DNA of 64,000 nt from Cristatella mucedo (GCA_009760855.2 WPIO01000008.1:1-64000), one strand, 5' to 3'. Positions 52,246 to 63,777 are shown, counted from the first letter of the stretch. A program made the numbers and translations. The notes: generated by a model from the sequence alone, not told the origin.

Positions 52246-52309
52246 ATGACAGCTCTGATTTGGTTAACCTTATTGGCTACTAAAGCAAGTTGCCAACTTC
52301 CTCATCCAG
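52246..52309 (+). CDS. Exon 1 of an Ig-domain protein: signal peptide
   Basis: The ATG in the context aacaATGaca starts MTALIWLTLLATKASC, a short classic signal peptide with a hydrophobic core and a likely cleavage after A-S-C or just before it. It continues QLPHP and ends in CCAG/GTGAGA, a good donor, leaving one base of a split codon (phase 1). The next compatible exon is at 61766, so intron 1 is about 9.46 kb. The pattern of signal-peptide exon, phase-1 intron and Ig exon is typical of animal Ig-superfamily genes. A possible acceptor (AATTTTAG) directly upstream suggests that the 5' UTR is split. Confidence 0.75.
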
Positions 52310-52699
52310 GTGAGACTTGAACCTATAGATTTCAAACCACCATATTTATGCATTGCATAAATTGCTTTGCCTTTGATCCCGTTATTTGCCCTACTTTTAT
52401 TAAAACTGCACGGAAATGGAGTGAGATTCCCCAGGTGCAACAGGTCTGATAGGCCCAGTGTGTATAATTTTTCAGATAATTAAATAATGACAATTGAATT
52501 AGAGAAGTAGATCTTTTTCGCTTATTGATACTCGTTTTCTAAAAGAGTTTAAGGAAAAGAAAAAGCTTCGATAATTTGGTTACCTACTAGCCACTCGTAG
52601 GCATTCCTTAACTGATTACCACATTAGGAAACTTAATACTCCAGAATTTGCATAACGTCATAGCTGCAAACAATCTTTCCCCATAACCGGGAATAATAT

Positions 52700-53740
52700 A
52701 TTAATAACTATAATAATATTGCACTTGATAAAGCGCCCTCAGATAACTTAATCTCTTTCTAGGCGCTTTACATTTGCTGCAAAGTGATATGCAATAGAAT
52801 AGTAAGTAAAATCATGATTGAAAAATAAACAAAATGAATAATATGTTTAGGGGTGACATGCACAGGGTCAGCATGCAAATGTGGTTAGTGGCAGCATGCA
52901 CAGTGTCAGCACGCATAAGCACATCAAGGACGAATCACAGGTACCCACTAAATGCTGTCCTAAATAGGTGTATTTTTAAGTTTCTTTTAAATGTGGTCCT
53001 GTCATGGGATGTTCTGACGCAGGTCGGGAGGGAGTTCCAGGCTTTGGGAGCATACGAGCTAAATGCACGGTCTCCAAAGGATTTAAGGTTTGTACTAGGT
53101 ATTTCCAGACTGTTGGATTCCGAGAAGCGGGTGGTACGATGCTTGGCCTGATGGGGTAGTATATCTGAAAGATAGGCTGAAGCCATAGAATGAAGAGACC
53201 TAAAAGTGAGCGAAAAAACCTTGAAGTCAATCCGTTGCCTCACTGGTAGCCAGTGCAGGTCGGCGAGAAGTGGAGTAACGTGTCAACTGCGACGCTCACG
53301 ACAGACAAGCCTAGCTGCAGAGTTTTGCACCAGCTGCAATCGCCTGATCGCACATGCTGGTAGGCCAGTAAGCAGTGAGTTGCAGAAGTCGAGACGGGAT
53401 GTCACGAATGCATGGACCAACTTGAACGTGGTATCCTTATCTAAACAAGCCCTAATTTTAGCAATGTTATGAAACTGAAAATAGGCGGATTTGACTGTGG
53501 AGCAGATATGGTCGTCTAACGAGAGGTCGCTTTGGAATATGACACCTAGATTTTGAGCTGATTCAACTGGAGTTATGCTGACAGAGCCAATTTTGAAAGT
53601 CAGCCTTTCCAATTTCTGAATCACACTGGGTTTGCCCATAACTAGTAAGTTAGTTTTATCATCGTTTAGTTTTAGAAAATTTGCTGCCATCCACGTGCGG
53701 GTGTCATCAGTGCATGCAGCAAGTGAGTTGAGAGAATTTG
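52700..53740 (-). mobile_element. CR1/L2-like LINE, 5'-truncated (best copy in the window)
   Basis: From right to left it runs: end of the RT domain, LHWLPVRQRID motif, C-terminal region, 3' UTR and AT-rich tail (52685-52715). It starts just after where the YxDD box would be, so it lacks endonuclease and most of RT and cannot move. It lies antisense inside intron 1 of the Ig gene. Its 3' end is the reference used to identify the fossils in the Fn3 array and the SINE tail. Confidence 0.9.
52935..53738 (-). pseudogene. LINE ORF2 remnant (RT end and C-terminus), one frameshift
   Basis: The first frame, down to 53283, carries SWM-like RTWMAANFLKLNDDKTN, LGVIFQSDLSLDDHI and then SRLDFCNSLLTGLP, all signature stretches downstream of the RT catalytic site. 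After a frameshift near 53270 the second frame reads HVTPLLADLHWLPVRQRIDF and then FSSYAPKAWNSLPTCVRT, ending near 52935. These motif families are known from CR1, L2 and related LINEs. The 140 codons open upstream of 53738 in the same frame do not resemble RT and are taken as chance. Confidence 0.88.
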
Positions 53741-54109
53741 GAATACATCGGAATGTCTGAGAGACATGCAAGCAACTGACTGCATAAGTGCTACGACTCG
53801 TTAAAGCAGCCGATATTTGCACCGGATTCATTTCATAACGTTTGGAAGCTCCGAATGTTAGACTCTCACGCCATATTTCGATCCAAGAAAAGGAGGTGAA
53901 ATGACAAGCTCTTTGCCAAATATGGATGATGGCCTTTGCAATCATTCGGCTAAAAGGAAAATTAACTATGGGAGCTTTCTCTAGAATCTCTGTGATATAC
54001 CTACATTGTCGGCTGCTCAAGTGAATTCCCGAATTGTAAAAAATGAGGGAAAAATACTGTACGATATTTCGTAATACTGTAATTTTCATTCCTAAGCTCA
54101 TAAGAGAGT

Positions 54110-54830
54110 AATATATATAATTATTACATACTTCATAAAGCACCCTCGGAGAGCACAATCTTTTTCTAAGCGCTTAACATTTGCTGTGAAGAAAACGCTA
54201 TCGACTAGTTAGTAGTAGCATGCTCAATAACCAACAAGAATCACATTGTTAGGGTTATCATGCACAGGGTCAGCATGCCAAGTGTGATTAGTGGCAGCAT
54301 GCACAGTATGAGTATGTATAAGCACATCGAGGACGAATCGCAGAGAAATACTAAATCCTGTGATGAGTAGGTGGATTTCTAGTTTCCTTTTAAATGTGGA
54401 CAAGTCAGGAGATTTCGTGACGCAAGGGGAGAGTGAGTTCCAGCTTTGTAACGGCATGGTCTTAAAATTATTTGAGATTTGCTTGAGGTACGGGAAAGCA
54501 ACTAGATTCCGAAAAGCGGGTGGTACGCTGCTTAGCCTGGTGGGCAGTATATCTGATCGGTAGGCTGGAGGTTAAATTATGAAGGGATCTAAATGTTCAT
54601 GACACAACCTTGAAGTTGATGCGTTGCTTGACTAGAAGCCACTGCAGGTCGACGATGAGTCATGTGATGTGGCAACTGCCACTCTCGCGACAGACAAGCC
54701 TAGCCGAAGAGTTTTGCACCAGCTGTAAGCTCCTGATAGCACAGGCTGGTAGGCCTGCAAGCAGTAAGTTGTAGGAGTCAAGACACGATGTCACAAATTC
54801 ATGGGCCAACTTAGATGCACTGCAGAATTC
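54110..54830 (-). mobile_element. CR1/L2-like LINE, second 5'-truncated copy
   Basis: The tail (TAATATATATAATTATTAC), CACCCTCGGAGAGCACAATC, and then the C-terminal region with QSWNSLSPCVTKSPDLSTF. It continues to about 54830 with homology to 53220-53420. More frames are broken than in the first copy. It has the same orientation, and the two are separated by about 370 bp of unrelated sequence. Confidence 0.82.
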
Positions 54831-56575
54831 AGTTTTCGCCGTGAGTAAGTGTGGGTATAGAAAATGGCCATTACTCTCAAGAAGTTTTGCTCATGAGACT
54901 GGAGAAGTGACGGATCAAAAATAATCTGATGCTTGTAAGCTGAAGAATTTGAGTAGTGCAGTTCGCAATCATAAGAAATAAAACTAATGAATTAAAAAGT
55001 AACAAGTATCAAGTCTAAAATAATAAGAAACATACAACCTTTAAAGGGCTCAAAGATGAGCAAGTGTTTTAGGTTGGCAGCTTTACTGCAAGCCACTTTC
55101 GCACCGAGACGTGCAGTACTAATTCCCATTGCATTTTTATTGCGACGATCTTAGTACTGGTTTTCAAAGTCCCGTATATCCATGTGTTATCCAAATCCGA
55201 AACATTTCTTGGAAACCCAATTTTCAAAGTTATTAGCTTAAATTTTGTAAGCTTACTTTTAAACCTTTCCTCAGATCAGCTCAAAGCGATACTATTAATA
55301 ACTCATGGCTAATTATACACGTTTGACGATTGATAGGGTTGCGTTCCTACTTGATGTCTGCTATTTGTTTCATGTTACTCATCTCAAATCAACGAATCTC
55401 ACTCCCTCAAACCTGAATACATAGGAATAGTGTTGTTTACCAAAATGCAAGTCCTTTTTAAGGATACATAAGATTAGTCGTAGTGACACCAACGATTACA
55501 TGTATGTAGAGCATAACAGGGAAGAAATGCGATTGCCATGCTGCTCCATGCTGTAACCTAGTTCGATTCAGCTTCAGTAAAGTAGTTCGGGTCAGCTTCT
55601 GTCAAGTAGTTTGGGTCAGCTTCAGCTTCCTCAGGTCTGTATAGTAATACAAGCAGCGATATGAAAGATGAATTCCTCTTTAGAGCACTGTCAGAGAAAT
55701 CAGCATCTTTCTAAATTCACAGGTTACAGATTTATGTACTCCTTTTAAAGCTACTTAAATTATTAGGCTGCCTATAGAATAACTCACAGCGAGGTGGCCT
55801 AGATTCATCGTAGGCAGGGATGCGTGCTGTAGAGCTTTTAGTAGCTGCATTGCCATGGTTTGTTCCTAAGAGTCTAGCAAAGAATTACATTGTTATAATA
55901 TCGATAATCAATGCAATCCTCTTCAAAAAGTACAATTTACTCATTGCTGTTGACCAGTAACGGTAATTTTTATGAAAATTTAGTTCTCATAGATAGGCCA
56001 AAGCGTTTCAGCGCCATAGTTTGACAGCCAGATTTACGGGTACTCATTTGACTGCAGAAAAAACTCACTACCTGGAACTCTTGCTATGGATAAGTTTAAT
56101 AAGAGTTACTGCGAAATAGACTTTACTCATTCCCTCATACACTGAAAAACGCCTTCAGGCACGAACACAAATGCATGATTTGGAAAATTACGCCCTTGGC
56201 TGGGGACTAGCATAAGGCATACTGAGCTACAACCAGATTACCATATGATCCTGTTGCATCTGGAAAATCCATAGTAAATCTACGTTTTCCAGGTCAGGGG
56301 ATGGGAAATGCTCAGCCTTAAAAAATGATTCCTGCCAGAGCGAAGAATGTCTGACGTGCCAATGTACTACTTTCCGAGTGGGCTCAGTTTAAGAAACAAC
56401 AGCTAGATGGTTGCCTGAGTAGCTTGATTAAGGTGCAAGAGCAATGAATAAAATTCGTGACTCAAGCAAAGTGGATATTACAAGTAATATTTTATTCTGC
56501 TTGAGGATTTATCATAGAAAACGCACCTAAGCTAATTTCCATGCTTTCTAACTACTCATCTTCGTGTTACCTTTC
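54831..56575. other. Intron sequence without recognisable features
   Basis: AT-rich with no open frame of note. Three imperfect copies of a motif of about 24 bp (AAGTAGTTCGGGTCAGCTTC and variants) lie at 55560-55630. Confidence 0.5.
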
Positions 56576-56580
56576 CTCAT

Positions 56581-57046
56581 CTCTCTGTCTGTCTCTCTCT
56601 CCGTCTCTCCGTCTCTCCGTCTCTCCGTCTCTCCGTCTCTCCGTCTCTCCGTCTCTCCGTCTCTCCGTCTCTCCGTCTCTCCGTCTCTCCGTCTCTCCGT
56701 CTCTCCGTCTCTCCGTCTCTCCGTCTCTCCGTCTCTCCGTCTCTCCGTCTCTCCGTCTCTCCGTCTCTCCGTCTCTCCGTCTCTCCGTCTCTCCGTCTCT
56801 CCGTCTCTCCGTCTCTCCGTCTCTCCGTCTCTCCGTCTCTCCGTCTCTCCGTCTCTCCGTCTCTCCGTCTCTCGTCCGTCTCTCCGTCTCTCCGTCTCTC
56901 CGTCTCTCCGTCTCTCCGTCTCTCCGTCTCTCCGTCTCTCCGTCTCTCCGTCTCTCCGTCTCCGTCTGTCTGTCTCTCTGTCTCCGTCTCCGTCTGTCTG
57001 TCTCTCTGTCTCCGTCTCCGTCTGTCTGTCTCTATCTCTCTCTCTG
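56581..57046. repeat. (CTCTCCGT)n minisatellite, about 45 copies, with degenerate (CTGT/CTCT)n end
   Basis: The octamer is nearly perfect from about 56599 to 56960, with one 2-base irregularity near 56871 (TCTCGTCCGT). It is followed by TCCGTCTGTCTGTCTCTCTG variants to 57046. Because the period is 8 and no stop codon occurs, several frames on both strands are open for 160-200 codons (a SPSLRLSV repeat, and ETERRRDG on the other strand). These are not considered genes. Confidence 0.97.
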
Positions 57047-60000
57047 TTTTGAATTGGGAAGATTGGACTACGTCGACACAAGCTCTGATGCTGACGTGTA
57101 ACAGTTTACTGGAATTGAGCACCACAAGAAAGTTTATCAAGGATGGGGATGCTAATTTAGCATAAAGATCCAAAATAATGTGCGAACTTTCGGATTATAC
57201 CTGCACATCGCGTCACAATTTAATACTCTAGCTAACTGCTGCGGACTCGCTTCGCTAAGTCATACTAGAATTACACTTCCATCACATGTCACTCCCAAAA
57301 GTATTGGTCGCCATCGTACCGCGTGACAGACGGACGGACGAAGTTTCTCGCTTTAGCATGAAGAGATGTGTCTGCGCAGCAACCTTTTTTTGATCAAATG
57401 GGCCTATTTAGTCCACATAGGCTTCGTTATTCTTGACTTTGGTGAACTATGTAATTTTGCAGATACATAGTCTCACTGTTTGTCTCATTTAGAGCCGAAA
57501 TTTCTCACCTGTACTACCAGTATGTATTTAGGGTTATTTAAATGTGTAATTTTATCCTTTTTGGGTACAGGCATCATGATGAAATGTGCTATTTAAAAAA
57601 TATATCCTTGGTAGAACGGTTTTAAGGTGCAATAGCCAAAAATTAAAATAAATTAATTTTGCCAGAATAATGAAGGTACCTGCAAATTAAATTAGCGAAA
57701 GGTAAGTATGAACCATGGGTTTATGAGTATGTTGGAAAAAATGGTCGCTGACTCTAGGTTGTCAGGCTGATATACTGCTTATGATTGCAGTTTCACATTC
57801 AGTAACAAGCGAGCCAATAATGCTCCACCAATTGATTTCGGGGGCGGCGGAAATTGCTTTAAAATGATTATGTTTCTTGGTAGGAAAAATTAATAAAGAA
57901 TCGTAACGAATAGTTTGAAAGTATTTTAGTCTGCATTTAAATTACGCAACAATTGTATGTCTATCCCTGTTTCGCCATTTTATCAATATTGCAATAATTT
58001 TCTTTTATTTTAAAAATACGAAGCCAGTGACAAATTAGTCAGTGACTGCAAGAGAAAATATTAGCAGATAGTCAATTCTTACAATTTCCTATACAGACTA
58101 GCAAGAATAGGCGTACATTAGTCACTAGAATTGCGAGGTTGCCGCCTTTTGAACGCTGATATCTATGATGCGTAGTCAAGCACCTTTCTGCTTCACAGTT
58201 CGGAAACGACTAAATTATTTTACACTATCTTATAATTCACCTCTGACTCTTTCAGTTAATTTTAGGTTAAATCATATCGTAAATATTTTGAAATACTCTT
58301 TTCACTTTGACGCTTGCATCAATTGCTAACTTAAATATCCTATCGGATTACAGATTGAAAACTGCAAGCTGCTTACAGCTAGCTTGCATCTTAGTGCTGC
58401 ATATAAGAGTTAGAGTGAAGACGCAATAAAATTTAACGTTTAGTTTGGCCGTAATTGGATACCACTTCATAGTCACACTGCGCCATGCTTCGAAATAAGT
58501 GTCACCAGCTGCAGCTGCCTTAGGCGAATCTGTACCCAGTCCTTCAAACTCTGCTCGCCTTCAGCAGTTGTTCGCCAAACAACTTATTTCGCTCTTGCTA
58601 AAGTTGATAGAGATTGCAACCGGAGTTCGCGTCTGCTGTCAGAGATGAGTGGCACAGAATGTATTGGAGGCTGCATCGTTTTTATGTGCACATAGAATCC
58701 AGCGAAACATTTAGAATTTAAACTGTCGTGTTTAAGTCGCAATGGCCGTTAATTATTTCAGCCTAATGAAAAACGTGGTAATTACAGTCAACTTGCCGGG
58801 ATTATCGTATTGAATCGCTAATGGAATCAGAGGGAAAAGCTTTTGGCCACTCATTTTGGACGGCCTTTGACGGAGTTGTTTTGCATGTGATAGCAAATTA
58901 GAGTCTCTATTATAATCTCTTGTCACTGGCAATTTAATTGGAGGAGAAGTGGTATTGACTTTAAAAAAACCCGTAACGTCCTACAGAAGAATTTTAAGAG
59001 CGACCAAAATGCAAGACTTTTAATTTGGAAGCTTCTGATTAGTTATTTGCATTGGCTATACTGACATATGAGTTGCTTGCAGTGTGGAGCATGCTTCTAA
59101 AATTGGCAGCTCTGATTATATACTGATAGTTGCCTGCAAGGATATGGATTAGTTTAGGAGGCTGCCAAGTCCACGGCTTCGTGGTGCTATCGGATTTTTT
59201 TCTAAGCTAGGAGTATCAATACTCGAGTTTCAATAAGATGGCAAGATACTTTGATGCTAGCGCTGTATTTAAAACTAATCAAGATTATTAAAACCCAATA
59301 TATTAAACTATCATTTACTGCTACATCGAAAGTTATGAAGAGCTTGTAGCTGAAATATTTTAGAATTTAATGGCAAACAAGCAATCACAAAGAAACTGCA
59401 GCACACTTATTCTGGCCTCTCTTTAGACGGATGTATCTGCACTGCTTATTGGTCGCAAATGTTTCCTTGGCGATTAAAAAGCACGATTCATTTCCATTGC
59501 TACTTACAGGCATAACACAAAAATATCTCACTGTTCTAAAGGTGAAGCTCACAATCCAATTCAAACTATTTCGTTAGATACGTCTTAGTTTTCTACGAAA
59601 CTCAAAAAATTAATTACACTATTTAGCAAGAGTTGGCAGAGGAACTGAGTGGAATCAAAACTGTCTTACCTACTTGGTAATAATATCTTTTGAAGGTTAG
59701 CCATTAAGCACAAGACTACTATTGATCTTGGAATAGCTACAAAATGTACACGATCGTTTTTCAATAGCCAGACTGTGGAAATATCTAGATAATTTAAAAT
59801 CCAGTCAGCATAAGCCAAGCTTGTACCCTCAATTGGCAAATATGCACGAGAATAGTATGCCACGTGCTCTATAGCTTCAGGCTGATTTACATGCTATAGT
59901 TGCTAGCTGTAGATGAACAGTGGGTCATTAAGGCCACAGATCTTCTAAGTGGTGTTAGGAATGTTACAGAGCGATGCTGCCTCTCGGTATTGAATAATTA

Positions 60001-60820
60001 AAGCTTCTGAAGCTTTAGTTATTATAAGTCAGATGCTCGTTGTTTAGTGAGATATGAGTCCTTATATAAGGAGAGTATTGCTACAATTTTTACATGGGAT
60101 CATCCATCTGCGGCAGCTGTGTTCTGTAAGGATAGTGTTTATATTCAAATACTTTTACCACCTGTTCCCCATCCGCTGCATGAGTGTCAGCATGCCGGTA
60201 CCAGCTCAAGTGACGAGAAGAGTGTGCCTCGTTGTGACCCATGCCTAATACCTCAGGACGCCAACGATTCAGACTTAAAATAAATTAAAGCCTTTTTGGA
60301 ATTTGTAAGATTATTTGGCTGTATTTGAAGGTCCGGGATAAAAGCTCTCTCTATTATGGTATTTTAAATTCGATCTAAGGTGCTCGTAATTACATTGCCT
60401 TGTAAGGAATGGTGATGGTGTTGCTGCAAGCTAAACAGAAACTCGATGGAACAGCGGTTACGTTCGTACACGAAGAAAGTACTTCTTAAGCTTAGGAAAT
60501 CTAGAAAAAATGCTTCTGACGTGTTACCGATCTTTTCAACTCACAGACCAATCAGCTGAATGTCAAGAGGCTCATACCAAGCAAAGCGACTGGTGCACTC
60601 TTCAACGATGAAGGAGCCAAGAAGGGCAACTGCTCACAGTTGCTTCGCTAAGGGTCTTGATGAATGGAGCTCCTGCCGCGTGTTTGTGTGTACTCAGACA
60701 TGTGTCCATACTTGCGTTTATTGGTGCATTAGTGCTTACGCCTGTGCATGCACACGCATTTGCATGAGAGCGAGCATGAGCACTCGCTTGCATGTGCGTA
60801 TGCATGCACGCACATGTTCC
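57047..60820. other. Intron sequence without recognisable genes
   Basis: AT-rich, with only short frames. A short (GACG)n patch (GACAGACGGACGGACGAAG) is at 57326-57344. CCTTATATAAGG, a 12-bp palindrome, is at about 60060. Alternating purine/pyrimidine sequence rich in TGCATGCAC is at 60690-60820. Confidence 0.5.
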
Positions 60821-60822
60821 AT

Positions 60823-60823
60823 T

Positions 60824-60855
<32 letters not shown>
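60823..60855. repeat. (TG)n microsatellite
   Basis: About 15 TG units with one TA near the start. It continues from a degenerate TG/CA-rich stretch that begins at about 60690. Confidence 0.95.
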
Positions 60856-60859
<4 letters not shown>

Positions 60860-60879
60860 GCATGCGTGTACTCATATAG

Positions 60880-61330
60880 TAATACTATTAATAATATTAT
60901 AATTGATAAATCGCCCTCAGATATCTCAATCTCTTTCTAGGTTATACACATTTGCTGCAAGATAAACACGATTGAATGGTGAGTGGTATCAGGCTTGATA
61001 AACAACACAAATAATATGGTTAGGGATGACATGCACAGGGTCAGCATACAAGTGCGGTTAGTAGCAGCATGCACAGTGTCAGCACACATAAGCACATAGA
61101 GGACGTATCGCAGGAACCCACTAAACGCTTCCAAAAATGGGTGCTCTTTAAAGCTCTTTTTAAATGTGGTCAAGTCAAAGGATGTCGAGATGCAAGTCGG
61201 GAGTGAGTTCCAGGCTTGCGAAGCATACGAACTAAATGCATGGTCTCTGAGGGATTTGAGGTTTGTACCAGATATTGGTAAACAATTAGATTCCAATAGC
61301 TGGGGGTGGGGTTTTATGCAAGGCATGGTG
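60880..61330 (-). mobile_element. CR1/L2-like LINE, third 5'-truncated copy
   Basis: One open frame of 129 codons (61326-60937) carries LKSLRDHAFSSYASQAWNSL and then TTFKKSFKEH, the LINE C-terminal signature, continuing into HAATNRTCMLTLCMS, which is also readable at 54224-54457. The tail is AATACTATTAATAATATTAT. It is the least broken C-terminus in the window, which suggests it is the youngest insertion here. Confidence 0.85.
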
Positions 61331-61765
61331 GTGGCTCAACCATTCATGTGAACGCTGGTGATTGTCTGCTGCAGTTGCTTTGCCTGTTCACATACGAGAT
61401 TTCTCCGCATAGTGCAGAGCTTCGCCATTGTTGAGTTGAGGCAAAGCTTCTTGGCTATACTTCCTGCATAGCCCTACCCTGCTATACAGTTGAAACAATT
61501 GCAACAGCTGCCCTAATAGAAGCTTTTATATTTCACATTACAACTGTCGAGTTTTCTGAACCATGATTTTTAGGTATAGTGATAGATAAAGACTGATTAC
61601 TAATTCACCCGTGGCTCTGTCATTCATGCCTCAGTTTCGGAAGGGCTGTATTCATGTATTCACTTACTTTGGCAAATAGCACACCGAAAATCTTTAAGAG
61701 GTACAGCTGGTTTGCTTAGCTTTTAAAGCACAGCAGTGCCAGACGTCGACAACTCTTCTTTTCAG
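61331..61765. other. End of intron 1 of the Ig gene
   Basis: No feature apart from the pyrimidine-rich acceptor tract AACTCTTCTTTTCAG at 61751-61765. Confidence 0.6.
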
Positions 61766-62008
61766 CTACTCAAGCTCAAGTTTCAACGAATCAACCAGCT
61801 GGAGTGAAGGCTGGAGATGAAGTGACGTTTACATGCAACTATCCAACAGAGAACCCATCCTTTGAAGATGCGATCGAATGGGGCAAGGTCGTCGGTTCCT
61901 CAGACAATTTCGAACTGATTGCAACAAATAAGATATCAGAGCCAGAATGGCGCGGCATTATCACAGCTGCGACTGCAACACAATTGCAAGCTAAGGTTTC
62001 AATTCGTG
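61766..62008 (+). CDS. Exon 2 of an Ig-domain protein: N-terminal two thirds of an Ig domain
   Basis: The acceptor CTTCTTTTCAG and donor CGTG/GTATGT give a 243-nt exon, phase 1 at both ends. It reads TQAQVSTNQPAGVKAGDEV, then TFTCNY with the B-strand cysteine, IEWGKV with the core tryptophan (C strand), and later QLQAKVSIR (E strand). The F-strand cysteine is missing here and is supplied by exon 3, so this Ig domain is split between two exons. The ATG at 61804 is internal and is not a start. The product is probably a secreted or cell-surface protein; ligand and function are unknown. Confidence 0.82.
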
Positions 62009-62028
62009 GTATGTGCGCATCGGCGACC

Positions 62029-62505
62029 ATTGTTGGCACACTAGTGAAGGCTTTTGCTCATCACGACCTCGGTCCTGAGGTCGTGGGTTCGAATCCTGAG
62101 GCGAGCGATCCCTTATTTCAGCTGAATGCAGTCGTAATAGCGTTTGAACCTCTTCTGAGGCTAGACAAAAAGAGGCCAATAAATCAGCTAGTATTTCTTA
62201 ATCTATGTAGTGGGGGCTAACCTGAAAGTAGAGCAGCGAACGTGCAGCCCCTACCAGCTAGTGGCTGGGCACAGTGGCGGGCGAGGATCCAATGAAGCAT
62301 TGGGTTGTGGCAGAAGAGCTGCGAGCTATTCCTCAAATGGTAATTTTTTACAGTGATGAAGAATCGGAAGTCGGTTGGAGTGACCGGAACAGTTTATTCT
62401 GATTTCGTGGGCTCGTGCCCCAAGGCATATGTGAAGCGCCTGAATAGAGATTAAGTTCTCTTGGGGCGCTGTATAAATGAATTATTTAAATTGTATTTAA
62501 ATCAA
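62029..62505 (+). mobile_element. tRNA-headed SINE with LINE-derived 3' tail
   Basis: The head has an A-box-like TGGCACACTAGTGAAGG (from 62034) and a perfect B box GGTTCGAATCC (62086-62096). In between, CACGACCTC and GAGGTCGTG form a 9-bp hairpin (62062-62085). The last 70 bp (62428-62500) contain GTGAAGCGCCTGAATAGAGA followed by TTAAGTTCTCTTGGGGCGCT. This is the reverse complement of the LINE 3' end at 52700-52770, apart from a few changes. It sits in intron 2 of the Ig gene, 20 bp after the donor. A functional tRNA is excluded because the T stem and the acceptor do not pair. Confidence 0.75.
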
Positions 62506-63660
62506 CATTATCACAGTGGGAACTCCTCTAGCCATGTCGATTGGTCGATTACCGCAGCACTAGTTTGAGCCACATCGCGCCCACAGGTTCGACCGACAAT
62601 ACATTTTCATCCCTATTGTTATAGACCGTTGGCAGCAAAAGCTTTGGTTCTGCATTGGTCTTCGTGACTGCCTAACTTACGTTTACATTTCTTATGCAAC
62701 GGCATATTTTCTCCTGCTGCCTTATTAGGTTCACATATTCCAGCCTTCATGCACTAGTAATTTAATGCCACTCACTTCCACGTCGACTGCCCACCTGACT
62801 CAACTTTGCTTCTCTTTTTCTGTTTGTTTCGTGAGAAGAAATCTGTTGGCTACCGTATCCTTACCAAAGGCTGGTTATGCTTTCGAGAGGGCTATAAGAA
62901 ACCCTCACGCCTATCACCCACTAACACCATGTAGCTACGGGGAGTCACAGACGGAAACACATAGCAATTCCTTATATCAAAACAATCTTACTGTAATCAT
63001 GGGACTTTCCCACATCTGTTCGTGCGGCTATCAAGTTACAGCTAAGCAATTTTCTGGTGTTTGTTTCAGGCATCCCCTGGCTAGCCTTTTCAAGTTATAG
63101 TCAGGATGTAGCACTAAAATAAGATGCTATCTTACGCTCTACTCTAGACATTTTGTTCTAGCTCATGCGTGGTTGGATATCGCGTTCAATTCCTTACCGG
63201 GTCGTTACAAAGCCTTGGAAAGAACTATAATTTCTGTACAGCAAACGTAGGTCTCAAACTTAAGAGTACTTTTGTATGGTGCTATTTACTTCCCTGCCAA
63301 ATCAGCTTGCAGATCAAAGGCATAGCTTTATTTTCTGCTACTAAAGCAAGTAATAATTGCCTTAGCCTTTCCAAGTCGTCATTGGTAAGTCAATTAAGGC
63401 TGGAATGTATTCCGGCAATTTTCAGGATGGTATGTCAGGATTATCTTAGCAGTGTCCATTCACTTTTGCTGTGGTTTAGCCGTCTCGCAAATGAGAGAAA
63501 GAAATCGAGCACATACATTTCGAATTTACTCCTATACATTGTATGTACATGTAGAAATATTATTGCCTGTTTCCATCTTCGTGTCATCATCAAACGAAAT
63601 TGCTTTCCTGTGTTGCAACCGAAACCAGCACCCAAAAGAAATTAGTTTCCTGTGTTGCAG
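62506..63660. other. Rest of intron 2 of the Ig gene
   Basis: It contains plus-strand open frames of 111 codons (62765-63100) and 158 codons (63169-63645) without recognisable domains, good splice borders or resemblance to the Ig fold. They are treated as chance. The acceptor tract TTTCCTGTGTTGCA is duplicated at 63604-63617 and 63647-63659. Confidence 0.5.
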
Positions 63661-63777
63661 TGCAGGGAGTGAATCAGGCAGGAACATATCGATGCCAGCT
63701 TCGGAGAGGGGCTTGCACACCTTCACCTGCCACCACCTGCATAAATGTTTTGGGTGATGTCTCACTGAAAGTGTACG
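63661..63777 (+). CDS. Exon 3 of an Ig-domain protein: C-terminal third of the Ig domain
   Basis: The acceptor is TTTCCTGTGTTGCAG and the donor TACG/GTAGGT; it is 117 nt long and phase 1 at both ends. Joined to exon 2 it reads VQGVNQAGTYRCQLRRGA and later LGDVSLKVYG. This is the F strand with the expected DxGxYxC-type motif (here NQAGTYRC) and the G strand. Cysteines in GACTPSPATTC may form an extra disulphide between the F and G strands. The split codon at its end means the gene continues beyond the window. The ATG at 63600 lies before the acceptor and is not a start. Confidence 0.8.

Noticed and set aside
53740-54158. 140 codons open in front of the LINE RT fragment in the same frame
   Set aside because: They do not resemble any part of RT or endonuclease, and the LINE homology begins at about 53738. 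They are chance extension across the insertion border.
56541-57173. Open frames of 160-200 codons on both strands (serine/leucine/arginine-rich and arginine/glutamate-rich)
   Set aside because: They are a by-product of a stop-free 8-bp repeat; there is no start context, splice site or non-repeat coding sequence.
62029-62110. Possible tRNA gene with a perfect B box
   Set aside because: The T stem has two weak pairs and one mismatch, the A-to-B spacing is too long for a simple tRNA, and no acceptor stem forms. It is better explained as the head of a SINE.
63169-63645. Plus-strand open frame of 158 codons
   Set aside because: It lies inside the intron between two well-supported Ig exons, has no recognisable domain, and is not bounded by good splice sites.
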